Of a stretch of DNA of 64,000 nucleotides, positions 26,731 through 35,696 are shown one piece after another (the stretch's first letter is position 1; every line of letters starts with the position of its first letter). A program made the position numbers and the translations under genes. The stretch spans positions 124,001 to 188,000 of the forward strand of contig NZ_JABTYE010000006.1 in NCBI RefSeq assembly GCF_013314895.1, written 5' to 3'. The notes under the pieces were generated by a model. It saw nothing but the letters and a program-made list of their open reading frames with translations, was not told the DNA's origin and did no database searches. Source of the stretch: Cupriavidus gilardii (lineage in GTDB: Bacteria; Pseudomonadota; Gammaproteobacteria; Burkholderiales; Burkholderiaceae).

Positions 26731-26821
26731 TCGAACATCCGGGAAAACGGGCACGGGAAGCCGCTGCCGGCACGGCCAACCGGGCCGGTGGCGGACAGGA
26801 CGGGGCGAGGACTCCTGGGAA

Positions 26822-27367
26822 TCAGGCGAGCTGCTTGACGGCCGGGGCCAGGTCGCGATGCCACAGCCCGCACGGCAGCCGGCTCAGGCCGCTGTCCGGC
26901 TCGCCGGCGCCAGGCAGCCCCGGCGCCCACAGCAGATGGCGCACGCCATGCGCCCGGCACCAATCGGCGAGCCAGTCGCGGCAAGAAGCGAGGATTGCAC
27001 CACTTTCGTGCGTTCCGGGCAAGCACCAGGCTTCGCCGACCATCGCGGCCAGCCCGCCCAGATCGAGGCGCGCCATCAGCTGGACCGGGGCGCAGCCGAC
27101 CAGCGTGCCCTGTTGCTGCGCCAGCAGGCACAGTCCGAGTTCGGGACGCTGCAGCAGCCGTTCGAGCATCGCGGCGCGGCCGCGCTGCAGCAGCAGCGGC
27201 GCCGGCGCGCACGCCTGCAGCCAGTCCGCCAGCATCGGCTGGTCGACCGGAAAAGCCTGTCGCATCAGATAGTTGGGAGTTGGCGCGGAGCTGCCGGCAG
27301 AAGCTGGGACAGCTGGGAGGGTGGGGTCGGAGGGAGACGGCATGGCGGTCGCGGGCAAGGCGCGCAT
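26822..27367 (-). CDS. GNAT-like acetyltransferase or hypothetical protein
   Basis: A 181-residue protein with a possible GNAT fold: LCLLAQQQGTLVGCAPVQLMARLD looks like two strands of the acetyltransferase core, followed by a helix and ARHGVRHLLWAP-like ending. The acetyl-CoA loop (R/Q-x-x-G-x-G/A) is not evident, so the call is weak. The first 34 residues are proline- and serine-rich, and Met35 is an alternative start. It lies upstream of the TSUP gene on the same strand. Confidence 0.5.
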   Translation of the reverse strand: MRALPATAMPSPSDPTLPAVPASAGSSAPTPNYLMRQAFPVDQPMLADWLQACAPAPLLLQRGRAAMLERLLQRPELGLCLLAQQQGTLVGCAPVQLMARLDLGGLAAMVGEAWCLPGTHESGAILASCRDWLADWCRAHGVRHLLWAPGLPGAGEPDSGLSRLPCGLWHRDLAPAVKQLA

Positions 27368-27392
27368 TGTCTCACGGAGAACGGCACAAATT

Positions 27393-27432
27393 AAAAAGGG
27401 CGTTGCCGAGGATCACCCGTCAACGCCCTTTC
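27393..27432 (-). terminator. Terminator of the second liv operon
   Basis: AAAGGGCGTTG pairs with CAACGCCCTTT across a 15-base loop, with a T-rich tail on the minus strand. It is about 230 bases past the livM stop, with unremarkable sequence between. Confidence 0.85.
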
Positions 27433-27663
27433 CTTATTTAACGCTGCTTCCTCACGGAATGCTCATCGTGGGTGCGCGCCTGTCGTCTCCTCGCTTCCGC
27501 CTCCATTTAACCTGCGAAAACCGTGACTGCAATGTAACGAAGCGGTGCGTATCCAACAAGCTAGAAAAAACCCTAGCCCTAAAAACGGGCATGTATCCCG
27601 GCGGCCACTCCACGGCGAGGATCGCCGCGGCCGCCGGGACGCACGGGAGGCCGCGTCAATCCG

Positions 27664-28731
27664 CTAATGCCGGCCGCGGCCGAACAGCGCCTGCAGCTCG
27701 CCCATGATGCCGCGGCGGAACAGCAGCACGCAGATCACGAAGATCACGCCGGTCACCATCGTTACCGATTCGCCCAGCGAATTGAACCACTCGACGCCGG
27801 TGGCGGAGGCCAGGAAGCTGCCGATATCGCCCAGCTTGTTCTCCAGCGCGACGATCACGAAGGCGCCGACGATCGGACCGGACAGCGTACCGAGGCCGCC
27901 GACCAGCGTCATCAGGATCACCGTGCCGGACATCGACCAGTGCACGTCGGTCAGCGTCTCGAAGCCCAGCACCAGCGCCTTGATCGCGCCGGCCAGCCCC
28001 GACAGCGCGGCCGACAGCACGAAAGCCATCAGCTTGAAGCGGTCGGTGTCGTAGCCCAGCGAGATCGCGCGCGGCTCGTTCTCCTTGATCGCCTTCAGGA
28101 TCTGTCCGAACGGCGAATGCACCGTGCGGACGATCACCGCGAAGGCCAGCACGATGATCGCCAGCGCGACGTAGTACAGCGTCAGGTCGTCCGACAGCGA
28201 CAGCACGCCGAACAGCTTGCCGCGCGGAATGCCCTGCAGGCCGTCCTCGCCGCCGGTGAACGGCGCCTGCAGGCAGAAGAAGAACAGCATCTGCGCCAGC
28301 GCCAGCGTGATCATCGAGAAATAGATGCCCTGCCGCCGGATCGCCAGCGCGCCGACCACATAGCCGATCGCCGCCCCGGCCAGCGTGCCGAGCACCAGTC
28401 CGACCTCCGGCGTCACGCCCCATACCTTCATCGCATGCCCGGCGACGTAGCCTGCGCCGCCGAAGAAGGCCGCGTGGCCGAACGACAGCAGGCCGGTATA
28501 GCCGATCAGCAGATTGAACGCGCAGGCGAACAGCGCGAAGCACAGCACTTTCAGCACGAAGACCGGATAGGCGCCGGCCATCGGCGCGGCGATCAGCGCG
28601 AGCAGCAGCAGCCCGTAGAACACCAGCGGCACGGTGCGCGGCACGCCGCGTCGCGCGGTGCCTGCATCTGCCGGTGCGGAAGCCTGCGTCCCCTGAGGTC
28701 CCTGTGCGCGCGATGCGCTTTGTCCGTCCAT
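27664..28731 (-). CDS. livM: Branched-chain amino-acid ABC permease LivM (system 2)
   Basis: Inner-membrane permease of 355 residues, starting MDGQSASRAQGPQG, a soluble tail before the first helix at about residue 33. The LivM hallmark GYTGLLSFGHAAFFGGAGYV is present, then ENEPRAISLGYDTDRFKLMAF and GGLGTLSGPIVGAF. The ATG at 28731 shares one base with the livH stop. It is the last gene of system 2. Confidence 0.95.
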   Translation of the reverse strand: MDGQSASRAQGPQGTQASAPADAGTARRGVPRTVPLVFYGLLLLALIAAPMAGAYPVFVLKVLCFALFACAFNLLIGYTGLLSFGHAAFFGGAGYVAGHAMKVWGVTPEVGLVLGTLAGAAIGYVVGALAIRRQGIYFSMITLALAQMLFFFCLQAPFTGGEDGLQGIPRGKLFGVLSLSDDLTLYYVALAIIVLAFAVIVRTVHSPFGQILKAIKENEPRAISLGYDTDRFKLMAFVLSAALSGLAGAIKALVLGFETLTDVHWSMSGTVILMTLVGGLGTLSGPIVGAFVIVALENKLGDIGSFLASATGVEWFNSLGESVTMVTGVIFVICVLLFRRGIMGELQALFGRGRH

Positions 28732-29615
28732 CACTTCTCCCTCCCGAACAGCCCGGCCGGCCGCAGCAGCAATACGATCACCATGATCAGGAACACCACG
28801 GTCGACGACGCTTCCGGATAGAACACCTTGGTCAGGCCCTCGATCACGCCGAGTCCGAGACCGGTGACGATCGAGCCCAGGATCGAGCCCATGCCGCCGA
28901 TCACCACCACCGCGAACACCACGATGATCAGGTTCTGCCCCATCAGCGGCGAAATCTGAATCACCGGCGCGGCCAGCACGCCGGCGAAGGCGGCCAGCGC
29001 GACACCGAAGCCGTAGGTCAGCGTGACCATCAGCGGCACGTTGACGCCGAAGGCCTCGACCAGCTTCGGGTTCTCGGTGCCGGCGCGCAGATAGGCGCCC
29101 AGCTTGGTCTTCTCGATCATGTACCAGGTCGCCAGGCACACCGCCAGCGAAGCGACCACCACCCAGGCGCGGTAGTTGGGCAGGATCATGAAGCCCAGAT
29201 CGGTCGCGCCCGACAGCAGCTCCGGCGTCGAATACGGCAGGCCCGACACGCCGTAGATCGAGCGGAACACGCCCTCGATCACCAGCGTGATGCCCAGCGT
29301 CAGCAGCAGGCCGTAGATATGGTCGAGCTTGTAGATCCAGCGCAGCATGGTCTTCTCGATGACCACGCCGAGCACGCCGACCACCACCGGGGCGAGCAGC
29401 AGCATCACCCAGTAGTTGAGCCCGGCGTACTCCATGCCCATCCAGGCCAGTACCGCGCCGAGCATGAACAGCGCGCCGTGCGCGAAATTGATGACGTTGA
29501 GCAGGCCGAAGATCACCGCCAGGCCAAGACTCAACATCGCATAGAAGGCCCCGTTGACCAGCCCGAGCAACAGCTGGGACAACATGGCGGGCAAGGGAAT
29601 ACCGAAGATGTCCAT
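28731..29615 (-). CDS. livH: Branched-chain amino-acid ABC permease LivH (system 2)
   Basis: Inner-membrane permease of 294 residues, the normal LivH length. It contains GLVNGAFYAMLSLGLAVIFG, NFAHGALFMLGA and GMGSILGSIVTGLGLG. It follows the receptor gene by about 155 bases and overlaps livM by one base. Confidence 0.95.
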   Translation of the reverse strand: MDIFGIPLPAMLSQLLLGLVNGAFYAMLSLGLAVIFGLLNVINFAHGALFMLGAVLAWMGMEYAGLNYWVMLLLAPVVVGVLGVVIEKTMLRWIYKLDHIYGLLLTLGITLVIEGVFRSIYGVSGLPYSTPELLSGATDLGFMILPNYRAWVVVASLAVCLATWYMIEKTKLGAYLRAGTENPKLVEAFGVNVPLMVTLTYGFGVALAAFAGVLAAPVIQISPLMGQNLIIVVFAVVVIGGMGSILGSIVTGLGLGVIEGLTKVFYPEASSTVVFLIMVIVLLLRPAGLFGREK

Positions 29616-29771
29616 CGCAGGCGTCAGCTATGCGGCGCCGCAGGCCCGTTCCGCACCGGCCCGCCATCCATCGAAGGAGGCATGGGCCGGCAGCAGCGAA
29701 CGCGCCCGCGGCGCCGGTCGTTCATCGGGCCGCAGCGATGCGCGCAACGCGCACCGCGCGGCCGCCATCGC

Positions 29772-30980
29772 TTACTTCTTCAGCAGCGCGCACTTCGACT
29801 CGGCGGGCGTCGTGAAGGCCTGGTCGCCCGGGATCGTGGCCACGACCTTCAGGTAGTCCCACGGCTTCTTCGACTCGGCCGGGCTCTTGACCTGCATCAG
29901 GTACATGTCATGAATGGCACGACCGTCGCCGCGGATATAGCCCTTGGTGTAGAAGTCGTCGATCTTCATCTTCTTCAGCTCGGCCATCACCTTGTCCGCA
30001 TCGTCGGTCTTGGCCGCCTCGACTGCCTTCAGGTAGGTGCGCACCGCCGAGTAGTCGGCCGCCTGCAGGCTGCTCGGCATCTTCTTGTTCTTGGCGAAGA
30101 AGCGGTTGGCGAACTTGCGGGTCTCGTCGTTCATGTCCCAGTACCAGCTGTCGGTCATCAGCAGCCCTTCGGTGTTCTTCAGTCCGAGGCTGTGCACGTC
30201 GTTGATGAACATCAGCAGGCCGGCGATCTTCATGTTCTTCGTGATGCCGAATTCCTTGGCCGCCTTGATCGAGTTGATGGTGTCGCCACCGGCATTGGCC
30301 AGGCCCAGGATCTGCGCCTTCGACGCCTGCGCCTGCAGCAGGAACGACGAGAAGTCCGACGCCGACAGCGGATGGCGCACCGAGCCGACCACCGTGCCGC
30401 CGTTGGCCTTGACCACCGCCGAGGTATCGTTCTCCAGCGAGTGGCCGAACGCGTAGTCGGCGGTCAGGAAGAACCACGACTTGCCGCCCTGCTTGACCAC
30501 CGCGCTGCCGGTGCCCTTGGCCAGCGCGACCGTGTCGTAGGCGTAGTGCACCGTGTACGGCGAGCACTCTTCGTTGGTCAGGCGGGCCGTGCCTGCGCCG
30601 ATGTTGATGTAGACCTTCTTCTTTTCCTGCGCGACCTTGTTCATCGCCAGCGCGGTACCGGAATTGGTGCCGCCCAGCAGCATGTCCAGGCCCTGCTGGT
30701 CCATCCATTCGCGCGCCTTCGACGCGGCGATGTCGGCCTTGTTCTGGTGGTCGGCCGACAGCAGTTCGATCGGCTTGCCGAGCACCTTGCCGCCGGCGTC
30801 CTCGATCGCCATCTTGACCGCCTCGACGCCCGACTTGCCGTCGATGTCCGCGTACAAGCTGGACATGTCGGTGATGAAGCCGATCTTGACCGAGTCACCC
30901 GATACCTGCGCGGAGGCCGCACCGGCCGCCATGCCCGTCACCAAGGCCGCCATCGCGGCTGCGAGCCGTTTGATCTTCAT
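29772..30980 (-). CDS. livK: Branched-chain amino-acid-type ABC receptor LivK (system 2)
   Basis: Periplasmic receptor of 402 residues. The signal peptide MKIKRLAAAMAALVTGMAAG ends ASA-Q. The mature protein begins VSGDSVKIGFITDMSSLYAD and belongs to the type I periplasmic-binding class, a branch often found beside liv genes that take aromatic or carboxylic ligands. AGGAG precedes the ATG at 30980. It lies between livF and livH. Confidence 0.93.
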   Translation of the reverse strand: MKIKRLAAAMAALVTGMAAGAASAQVSGDSVKIGFITDMSSLYADIDGKSGVEAVKMAIEDAGGKVLGKPIELLSADHQNKADIAASKAREWMDQQGLDMLLGGTNSGTALAMNKVAQEKKKVYINIGAGTARLTNEECSPYTVHYAYDTVALAKGTGSAVVKQGGKSWFFLTADYAFGHSLENDTSAVVKANGGTVVGSVRHPLSASDFSSFLLQAQASKAQILGLANAGGDTINSIKAAKEFGITKNMKIAGLLMFINDVHSLGLKNTEGLLMTDSWYWDMNDETRKFANRFFAKNKKMPSSLQAADYSAVRTYLKAVEAAKTDDADKVMAELKKMKIDDFYTKGYIRGDGRAIHDMYLMQVKSPAESKKPWDYLKVVATIPGDQAFTTPAESKCALLKK

Positions 30981-31064
30981 TGCTTGTCTCCTGTGTTTCG
31001 GCGGACTTGCATGCCGCCCCATTCCTGTCGCCTTGCCGGCGACCATGCCTGCGACCCCGAAGGA

Positions 31065-31790
31065 TCAGACCCCAAGCAGTTCATGCAGAACCGGCATCTT
31101 CTGTTCCAGCTCGCCGGCGCCGAAGCGCTCGACGATGGTGCCGTGCTCCATCACATAGAAGCGGTCCGCGAGCGGCGCGGCGAAGCGGAAGTTCTGCTCC
31201 ACCATCACCACCGTGTACCCCTTCTGCTTCAGCATCCGGATCATGCGTGCCAGTGCCTGTACGATGACCGGTGCCAGTCCCTCCGAAATCTCGTCGAGCA
31301 GCAGCAGATTGGCGCCGGTGCGCAGGATGCGGCCGACCGCCAGCATCTGCTGCTCGCCGCCCGACAGCCGCGTGCCCTGGCTCTGCCGGCGTTCGGCCAG
31401 ATTCGGGAACATCTCGTAGATCTCGGCCTCGCTCATGCCCTGCTTGGCGCCGTTGCCCTTCAGCTGCGGCGGCAGCAGCAGGTTCTCCTCGCACGACAGG
31501 CTGGCGAAGATGCCGCGTTCTTCCGGGCAGTAGCCGATGCCGTAGTGCGCGATCTTGTGCGTCGGCAGATGGATGGTCTCGTGGCCGTCGATCTTGATCG
31601 AGCCCTTGCGCGTGCCGGTCAGCCCCATGATCGCGCGCAGTGTGGTGGTGCGGCCGGCGCCGTTGCGGCCCAGCAGCGTGACCACCTCGCCGCGGTTCAC
31701 GGTCAGATCGACCCCGTGCAGGATGTGCGATTCGCCGTACCAGGCCTGCAGGCCGCGGATCTCGAGGGCGGGCGTGTTCTCTGTCGTCAT
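31065..31790 (-). CDS. livF: Branched-chain amino-acid ABC ATPase LivF (system 2), Walker A Lys replaced by Arg
   Basis: ATPase of 241 residues, family LivF. The P-loop reads GRNGAGRTTT at 41-50: the usual lysine is arginine (Arg47), confirmed by the codon CGC in the DNA. The signature LSGGEQQ and Walker B NLLLLDEISEGLAP are otherwise normal (DEI instead of DEP). The Walker A lysine normally contacts the beta and gamma phosphates of ATP. I recall the same substitution in other LivF-like proteins but cannot verify that. The partner LivG keeps its lysine. Confidence 0.93.
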   Translation of the reverse strand: MTTENTPALEIRGLQAWYGESHILHGVDLTVNRGEVVTLLGRNGAGRTTTLRAIMGLTGTRKGSIKIDGHETIHLPTHKIAHYGIGYCPEERGIFASLSCEENLLLPPQLKGNGAKQGMSEAEIYEMFPNLAERRQSQGTRLSGGEQQMLAVGRILRTGANLLLLDEISEGLAPVIVQALARMIRMLKQKGYTVVMVEQNFRFAAPLADRFYVMEHGTIVERFGAGELEQKMPVLHELLGV

Positions 31791-31808
31791 GTCGTCGCTC
31801 CGCTATGC

Positions 31809-32585
31809 TCAGTGCGCGCCCTGCAGCTCGGCCTCGGCCGTGCCCATATAGGCTTCCATCACGCGCGGGTCCTTCGAGACCTGCTCGTACGGCCCTTCGG
31901 CCAGGATCGCGCCCCGCTGCAGCACGGTGATGGTGTCCGCGATCGACGACACCACGTTCATGTTGTGTTCGACCATCAGGATGGTGCGGCCGGCCGATAC
32001 CTTCTTGATCAGTTGCGTGACGCGGTCCACGTCCTCGTGTCCCATGCCCTGGGTCGGCTCGTCGAGCAGCATCAGTTCGGGCTCCATCGCCAGCGTGGTG
32101 GCGATCTCCAGCGCGCGCTTGCGGCCGTACGGCAGGTTGACCGTCACGGTGTCGGCGAACTCGGTCAGGCCCACCTGCTCGAGCAGCGCCATCGCCTCGT
32201 CGTCGAGCACCGACAGCGTGCGTTCGCTGCGCCAGAAGTGGAAGTGCGTGCCGAGCTTGCGCTGCAGCCCGATGCGCACGTTCTCGCGCACGGTCAGGTG
32301 CGGAAACACCGCCGAAATCTGGAACGAGCGAATCACGCCGCGGCGCGCAATCTGCGCGGGCTTCTCGCCGGTGATGTCGATGCCGTTGAACAGAATGGTG
32401 CCGGTGGTCGGCACCAGGAATTTCGTCAGCAGATTGAAGCAGGTGGTCTTGCCCGCTCCGTTCGGGCCGATCAGCGCATGGATGGATCCGCGCCTGACCC
32501 GCAGATTGACGTCGCTGACCGCGGTAAACCCCTTGAACTCCTTGGTGAGGTTGCGCGTCTCCAGGATGGTTTCCTGCTGGTTCAT
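31809..32585 (-). CDS. livG: Branched-chain amino-acid ABC ATPase LivG (system 2)
   Basis: ATPase of 258 residues. Walker A GPNGAGKTT is intact. The signature is LPYGRKRALEIA, a LivG-type variant of LSGGQ, and Walker B is LMLLDEPTQGMG. MNQQETILE at 32585 is the chosen start; an upstream extension to 32618 has no ribosome-binding site. It is the first gene of system 2, 18 bases before livF. Confidence 0.94.
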   Translation of the reverse strand: MNQQETILETRNLTKEFKGFTAVSDVNLRVRRGSIHALIGPNGAGKTTCFNLLTKFLVPTTGTILFNGIDITGEKPAQIARRGVIRSFQISAVFPHLTVRENVRIGLQRKLGTHFHFWRSERTLSVLDDEAMALLEQVGLTEFADTVTVNLPYGRKRALEIATTLAMEPELMLLDEPTQGMGHEDVDRVTQLIKKVSAGRTILMVEHNMNVVSSIADTITVLQRGAILAEGPYEQVSKDPRVMEAYMGTAEAELQGAH

Positions 32586-32985
32586 GTCTCCTGCCCGTCC
32601 TCGTTCGGCGCGACGCATGGCTTCTGGCCCGTCGTGCCCGGATTCGACCCGCGATCCCTGCCGGCATGCGCGATGGCACGCTCAAATGGGGATCGCCTTG
32701 TCTGCAATGTCTTATTGGTAGTGTGGCAGCGCGCTGGGTGGCAGCGGCGGCGTGGCCGGATGTCGGCGCGCATGCAAGTACGGATGTGAGCGCGACATCA
32801 CGACTGTCCGGCGTCTATTGTGGGCACCTGTTGCGTCGCAAAACATCCGGGTTTGCACTGAGCCTGAAACATGAACCAGCTGTCATGTTTGTCAGGCAGC
32901 GCGCGGGCGGTCGCAAGGCAGCTCGCGCTGCGGCCGTGCGGCGCCGCACGGGGGCGGCGCCGGCTCGTTGGCTGCGTCGGGAAGT
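32586..32985. promoter_or_regulatory. Region upstream of the second liv operon
   Basis: A 400-base gap without a gene. It lies downstream of the GMC oxidoreductase gene and upstream of livG, both on the minus strand. No clear terminator or sigma-70 promoter was found. It contains one strong inverted repeat, listed separately. Confidence 0.5.
32867..32890. promoter_or_regulatory. Inverted repeat AAACATGA-N8-TCATGTTT
   Basis: Perfect eight-base arms around ACCAGCTG. The size and spacing fit a dimeric regulator's operator for the liv operon, about 280 bases upstream of livG. A terminator role is less likely because no T run follows. Confidence 0.45.
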
Positions 32986-34605
32986 TCAGCCGCGCGCGCC
33001 GCTGCGCCAGTCCTCGCGGATCATGTCGCTGGCGCGCTCGGCGATCATGATGGTCGGCGAGTTGGTATTGCCGGAGGTGATCAGCGGCATCACCGAGGCA
33101 TCGACCACGCGCAGGCCCTGCACGCCGATCACGCGCAGGCGCTGGTCGACCACCGCCTGCGGATCGTCGGCCTTGCCCATGCGGCAGGTGCCCACCGGAT
33201 GGAAGATCGTGGTGCCGATATCGCCGGCCGCGCGCGCCAGCGATTCGTCGTCCTCGACATGCGGACCCGGCAGCCATTCCTGCGGCCGATACGGTGCCAG
33301 CGCGGGCGCGGCAACGATGCGGCGGGTCAGACGAAGCGAATCCGCCGCGACCTTGCGGTCCTCGTCGGTCGACAGGTAGTTCGGCGCAATCACCGGCGCC
33401 TGGCGGAAGTCCGGGCTGTCGATATGGACGCTGCCGCGCGAGGTCGGGCGCAGATTGCAGACGCTGGCGGTAAAGGCGTTGAAGCGATGCAGCGGCTCGC
33501 CGAACTTGTCCAGCGACAGCGGCTGCACGTGGTATTCGACGTTGGGCCGGGCCTGGCTCGGATCCGAACGCGCGAACGCGCCGAGCTGCGACGGCGCCAT
33601 GCTCATCGGCCCGCTCTGGTTCCACGCGTACTGCAGCCCGATGCCGAGCTTGCCCCACCAGTTGCCGACCCGCGTATTGAGCGTGCGCACGCCCTCGACC
33701 TTGACGATCATCCTCAGCTGCAGATGGTCCTGCAGGTTTTCCCCCACGCCGGGCAGCGCCTGCCGCACCGGGATGCCGAGCGCCTGCAGCCGTTCAGGCT
33801 GGCCGATGCCCGACAGCTCGAGCAGTTGCGGCGTGTTGACCGCGCCCGCGGCGAGGATCACCTCGCGCCGCGCCGCCACCGTATGGGTCTGGCCGCCGCC
33901 GACGTAATGCAGCCCGCTGCAGCGGCGCCCATCGAAGGTCAGCTCGCTGACCTGCGCGCCGGTGACGATGGTCAGGTTCGGCCGTTCGGACGCGCGCCGC
34001 AGGAAGGCCTTCGACGTATTCCAGCGAATGCCGCGGCGCTGGTTGACCTCGAAGTAGCCGACGCCGAAGTTGTCGCCGCGGTTGAAGTCGTCGGTGCGCG
34101 GAATGCCGGTCTGCTCGGCCGCGTCGATGAAGCGCTCGAGGATGTCCCACTTGAGCCGCTGCGGCTCGACGCGCCATTCGCCGCCGGCGCCGTGATAGTC
34201 GTTGGCACCGCGATGATGGTCCTCGCTGCGCTTGAACAGCGGCAGCACGTTGTCCCACCGCCAGCCGTCGTCGCCGGTGATGCGCGCCCACTCGTCGTAG
34301 TCCTCGCGCTGGCCGCGCATGTAGATCATGCCGTTGATCGACGAGCAGCCGCCCAGCACGCGTCCGCGCGGATAGATCAGCGAGCGCCCGTTCAGGCCCG
34401 GCTCGGCGACGGTGCGGTACATCCAGTCGGTGCGCGGATTGCCGATGCAGTACAGATAGCCCACCGGAATATGGATCCAGTGGTAGTCGTCCTTGCCGCC
34501 GGCCTCGAGCAGCAGCACGCTGACGTCGGCGTCCTGCGTCAGCCGATTGGCCAGCACGCAGCCCGCGGTGCCGCCGCCGACGATGATGTAGTCGTAGGTC
34601 TCCAT
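32986..34605 (-). CDS. GMC-family FAD oxidoreductase (choline/alcohol dehydrogenase type)
   Basis: A 539-residue flavoprotein of the glucose-methanol-choline family. The FAD-binding motif YIIVGGGTAGCVLANRL starts the protein, PRGRVLGGCSSINGM is the first GMC signature and AAGAVNTPQLLELSGIG the second. The catalytic histidine is in HPVGTCRMG at 469-477, and the second active-site residue lies in GNTNSPT near 511-517. No signal peptide. It probably oxidises an alcohol to an aldehyde; substrate unknown. A lipase gene lies just upstream on the same strand. Confidence 0.95.
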   Translation of the reverse strand: METYDYIIVGGGTAGCVLANRLTQDADVSVLLLEAGGKDDYHWIHIPVGYLYCIGNPRTDWMYRTVAEPGLNGRSLIYPRGRVLGGCSSINGMIYMRGQREDYDEWARITGDDGWRWDNVLPLFKRSEDHHRGANDYHGAGGEWRVEPQRLKWDILERFIDAAEQTGIPRTDDFNRGDNFGVGYFEVNQRRGIRWNTSKAFLRRASERPNLTIVTGAQVSELTFDGRRCSGLHYVGGGQTHTVAARREVILAAGAVNTPQLLELSGIGQPERLQALGIPVRQALPGVGENLQDHLQLRMIVKVEGVRTLNTRVGNWWGKLGIGLQYAWNQSGPMSMAPSQLGAFARSDPSQARPNVEYHVQPLSLDKFGEPLHRFNAFTASVCNLRPTSRGSVHIDSPDFRQAPVIAPNYLSTDEDRKVAADSLRLTRRIVAAPALAPYRPQEWLPGPHVEDDESLARAAGDIGTTIFHPVGTCRMGKADDPQAVVDQRLRVIGVQGLRVVDASVMPLITSGNTNSPTIMIAERASDMIREDWRSGARG

Positions 34606-34749
34606 GCTTTTTTTCTGGTTGGGTAGTCGATCGGGGTGCGGCCATCCGCCGCGGGGGACGGCCGACGAGGGTCAGGCGTCAAGCTCGGCGTCGATATCGG
34701 CAATCGGCTAGAACGGGTGCAACCGAATCGGCCTGCGTGCCGTCGTGCT

Positions 34750-35646
34750 TCAGCGGTCCGTGTCGGTGTCCGTCACCGGCTGCAGATGGCGGCGCAGCCA
34801 GTCGCTCAGCGCGTCCAGCACCTGGGCCCGCAGCGCCGCCTGCTCGTTGAAGATCTCGTGGTAGGCGTGCTCGAACCAGATGCATTCGCGCAGGTCGGCC
34901 GGCGCATTGTCGCAGAAGCGCCGGCTGCCCGCCGGATCGACCACGCGGTCCGCACCCGCGACCAGCAGCAGCGTCGGCGCTTCGAGCAGCGGCGCATCGG
35001 CCTGCGCGCGTTCGATGCCGAGCATCATGCTCTGCAGGATGCCCGCGGTCAGCGTGCGCTGCACCAGCGGATCGGCACGATAGCGCGACACTTCGGCGTA
35101 GTCGTGACTGAGATCGGCCGGACGGATCGGACTGGGGACACGCAGGTTCGGCGCCAGCGTCAGCAGCATCCGATGCATCGTCAGCATCGCGCCGCTCAGA
35201 CGCAGTGCCAGCGCGGGCGAGGACAGCACCAGCGCGCGCACCGGCCGCACCCGCGAGGTCGCCAGCCGCGCCGCCACCAGCCCGCCCATGCTGTGGCCCA
35301 GCACGATCGGCAGTTCCGGCCAGCGCTGCACCACGCGGTCGTAGAGTTCGACCAGATCGTCGAGGAAGACGTCGGGCCGCTCGGCCACCATGCGCGCGCC
35401 GCCGCTGGCACCGTGGCCGCGCTGGTCGTAGGCGACCACGCGCAGCCCCAGCGCGCACAGGCGCTGCGCCACGTGGGCATAGCGCCCGCAGTGCTCGGCC
35501 AGCCCGTGTACCAGCAGCAGCGTGCCCGTCGGTTCCGGCCACAGCTGCGGGTCGGGCAGCCAGGTGCGCAGCAGCAGCTCGGTGCCGTCGCGCATGCGCT
35601 GCCGGCTTTCGGTCGGCGCGATGGCAGCGCTCTGGGATGCATCCAT
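34750..35646 (-). CDS. Alpha/beta hydrolase, monoacylglycerol lipase type
   Basis: A 298-residue hydrolase with the lipid-hydrolase signatures LLLVHGLAEHCGRYAHVA, VVAYDQRGHGASGG and the nucleophile elbow GHSMGG. The late residues GADRVVDPAGS and WFEHAYHEIFNE supply the Asp and His of the triad. This is the pattern of monoglyceride lipases and lysophospholipases. AGGAG lies eight bases before the ATG at 35646; the longer open frame upstream covers the cueR gene and is rejected. It follows cueR by 50 bases and may be co-transcribed. Confidence 0.92.
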   Translation of the reverse strand: MDASQSAAIAPTESRQRMRDGTELLLRTWLPDPQLWPEPTGTLLLVHGLAEHCGRYAHVAQRLCALGLRVVAYDQRGHGASGGARMVAERPDVFLDDLVELYDRVVQRWPELPIVLGHSMGGLVAARLATSRVRPVRALVLSSPALALRLSGAMLTMHRMLLTLAPNLRVPSPIRPADLSHDYAEVSRYRADPLVQRTLTAGILQSMMLGIERAQADAPLLEAPTLLLVAGADRVVDPAGSRRFCDNAPADLRECIWFEHAYHEIFNEQAALRAQVLDALSDWLRRHLQPVTDTDTDR

Positions 35647-35696
35647 GCGATCGCTCTCCTCGTCGGCGCGCGGCGCGGCCGCACGTCGGTCAGCGT

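Noticed and set aside
28674..32789. Plus-strand open frame of 1371 codons across the second liv operon
   Set aside because: It is antisense to five clearly identified liv genes, is composed mostly of Arg, His, Gln and Asp, and shows no family motif. Such frames arise from codon bias in GC-rich DNA.
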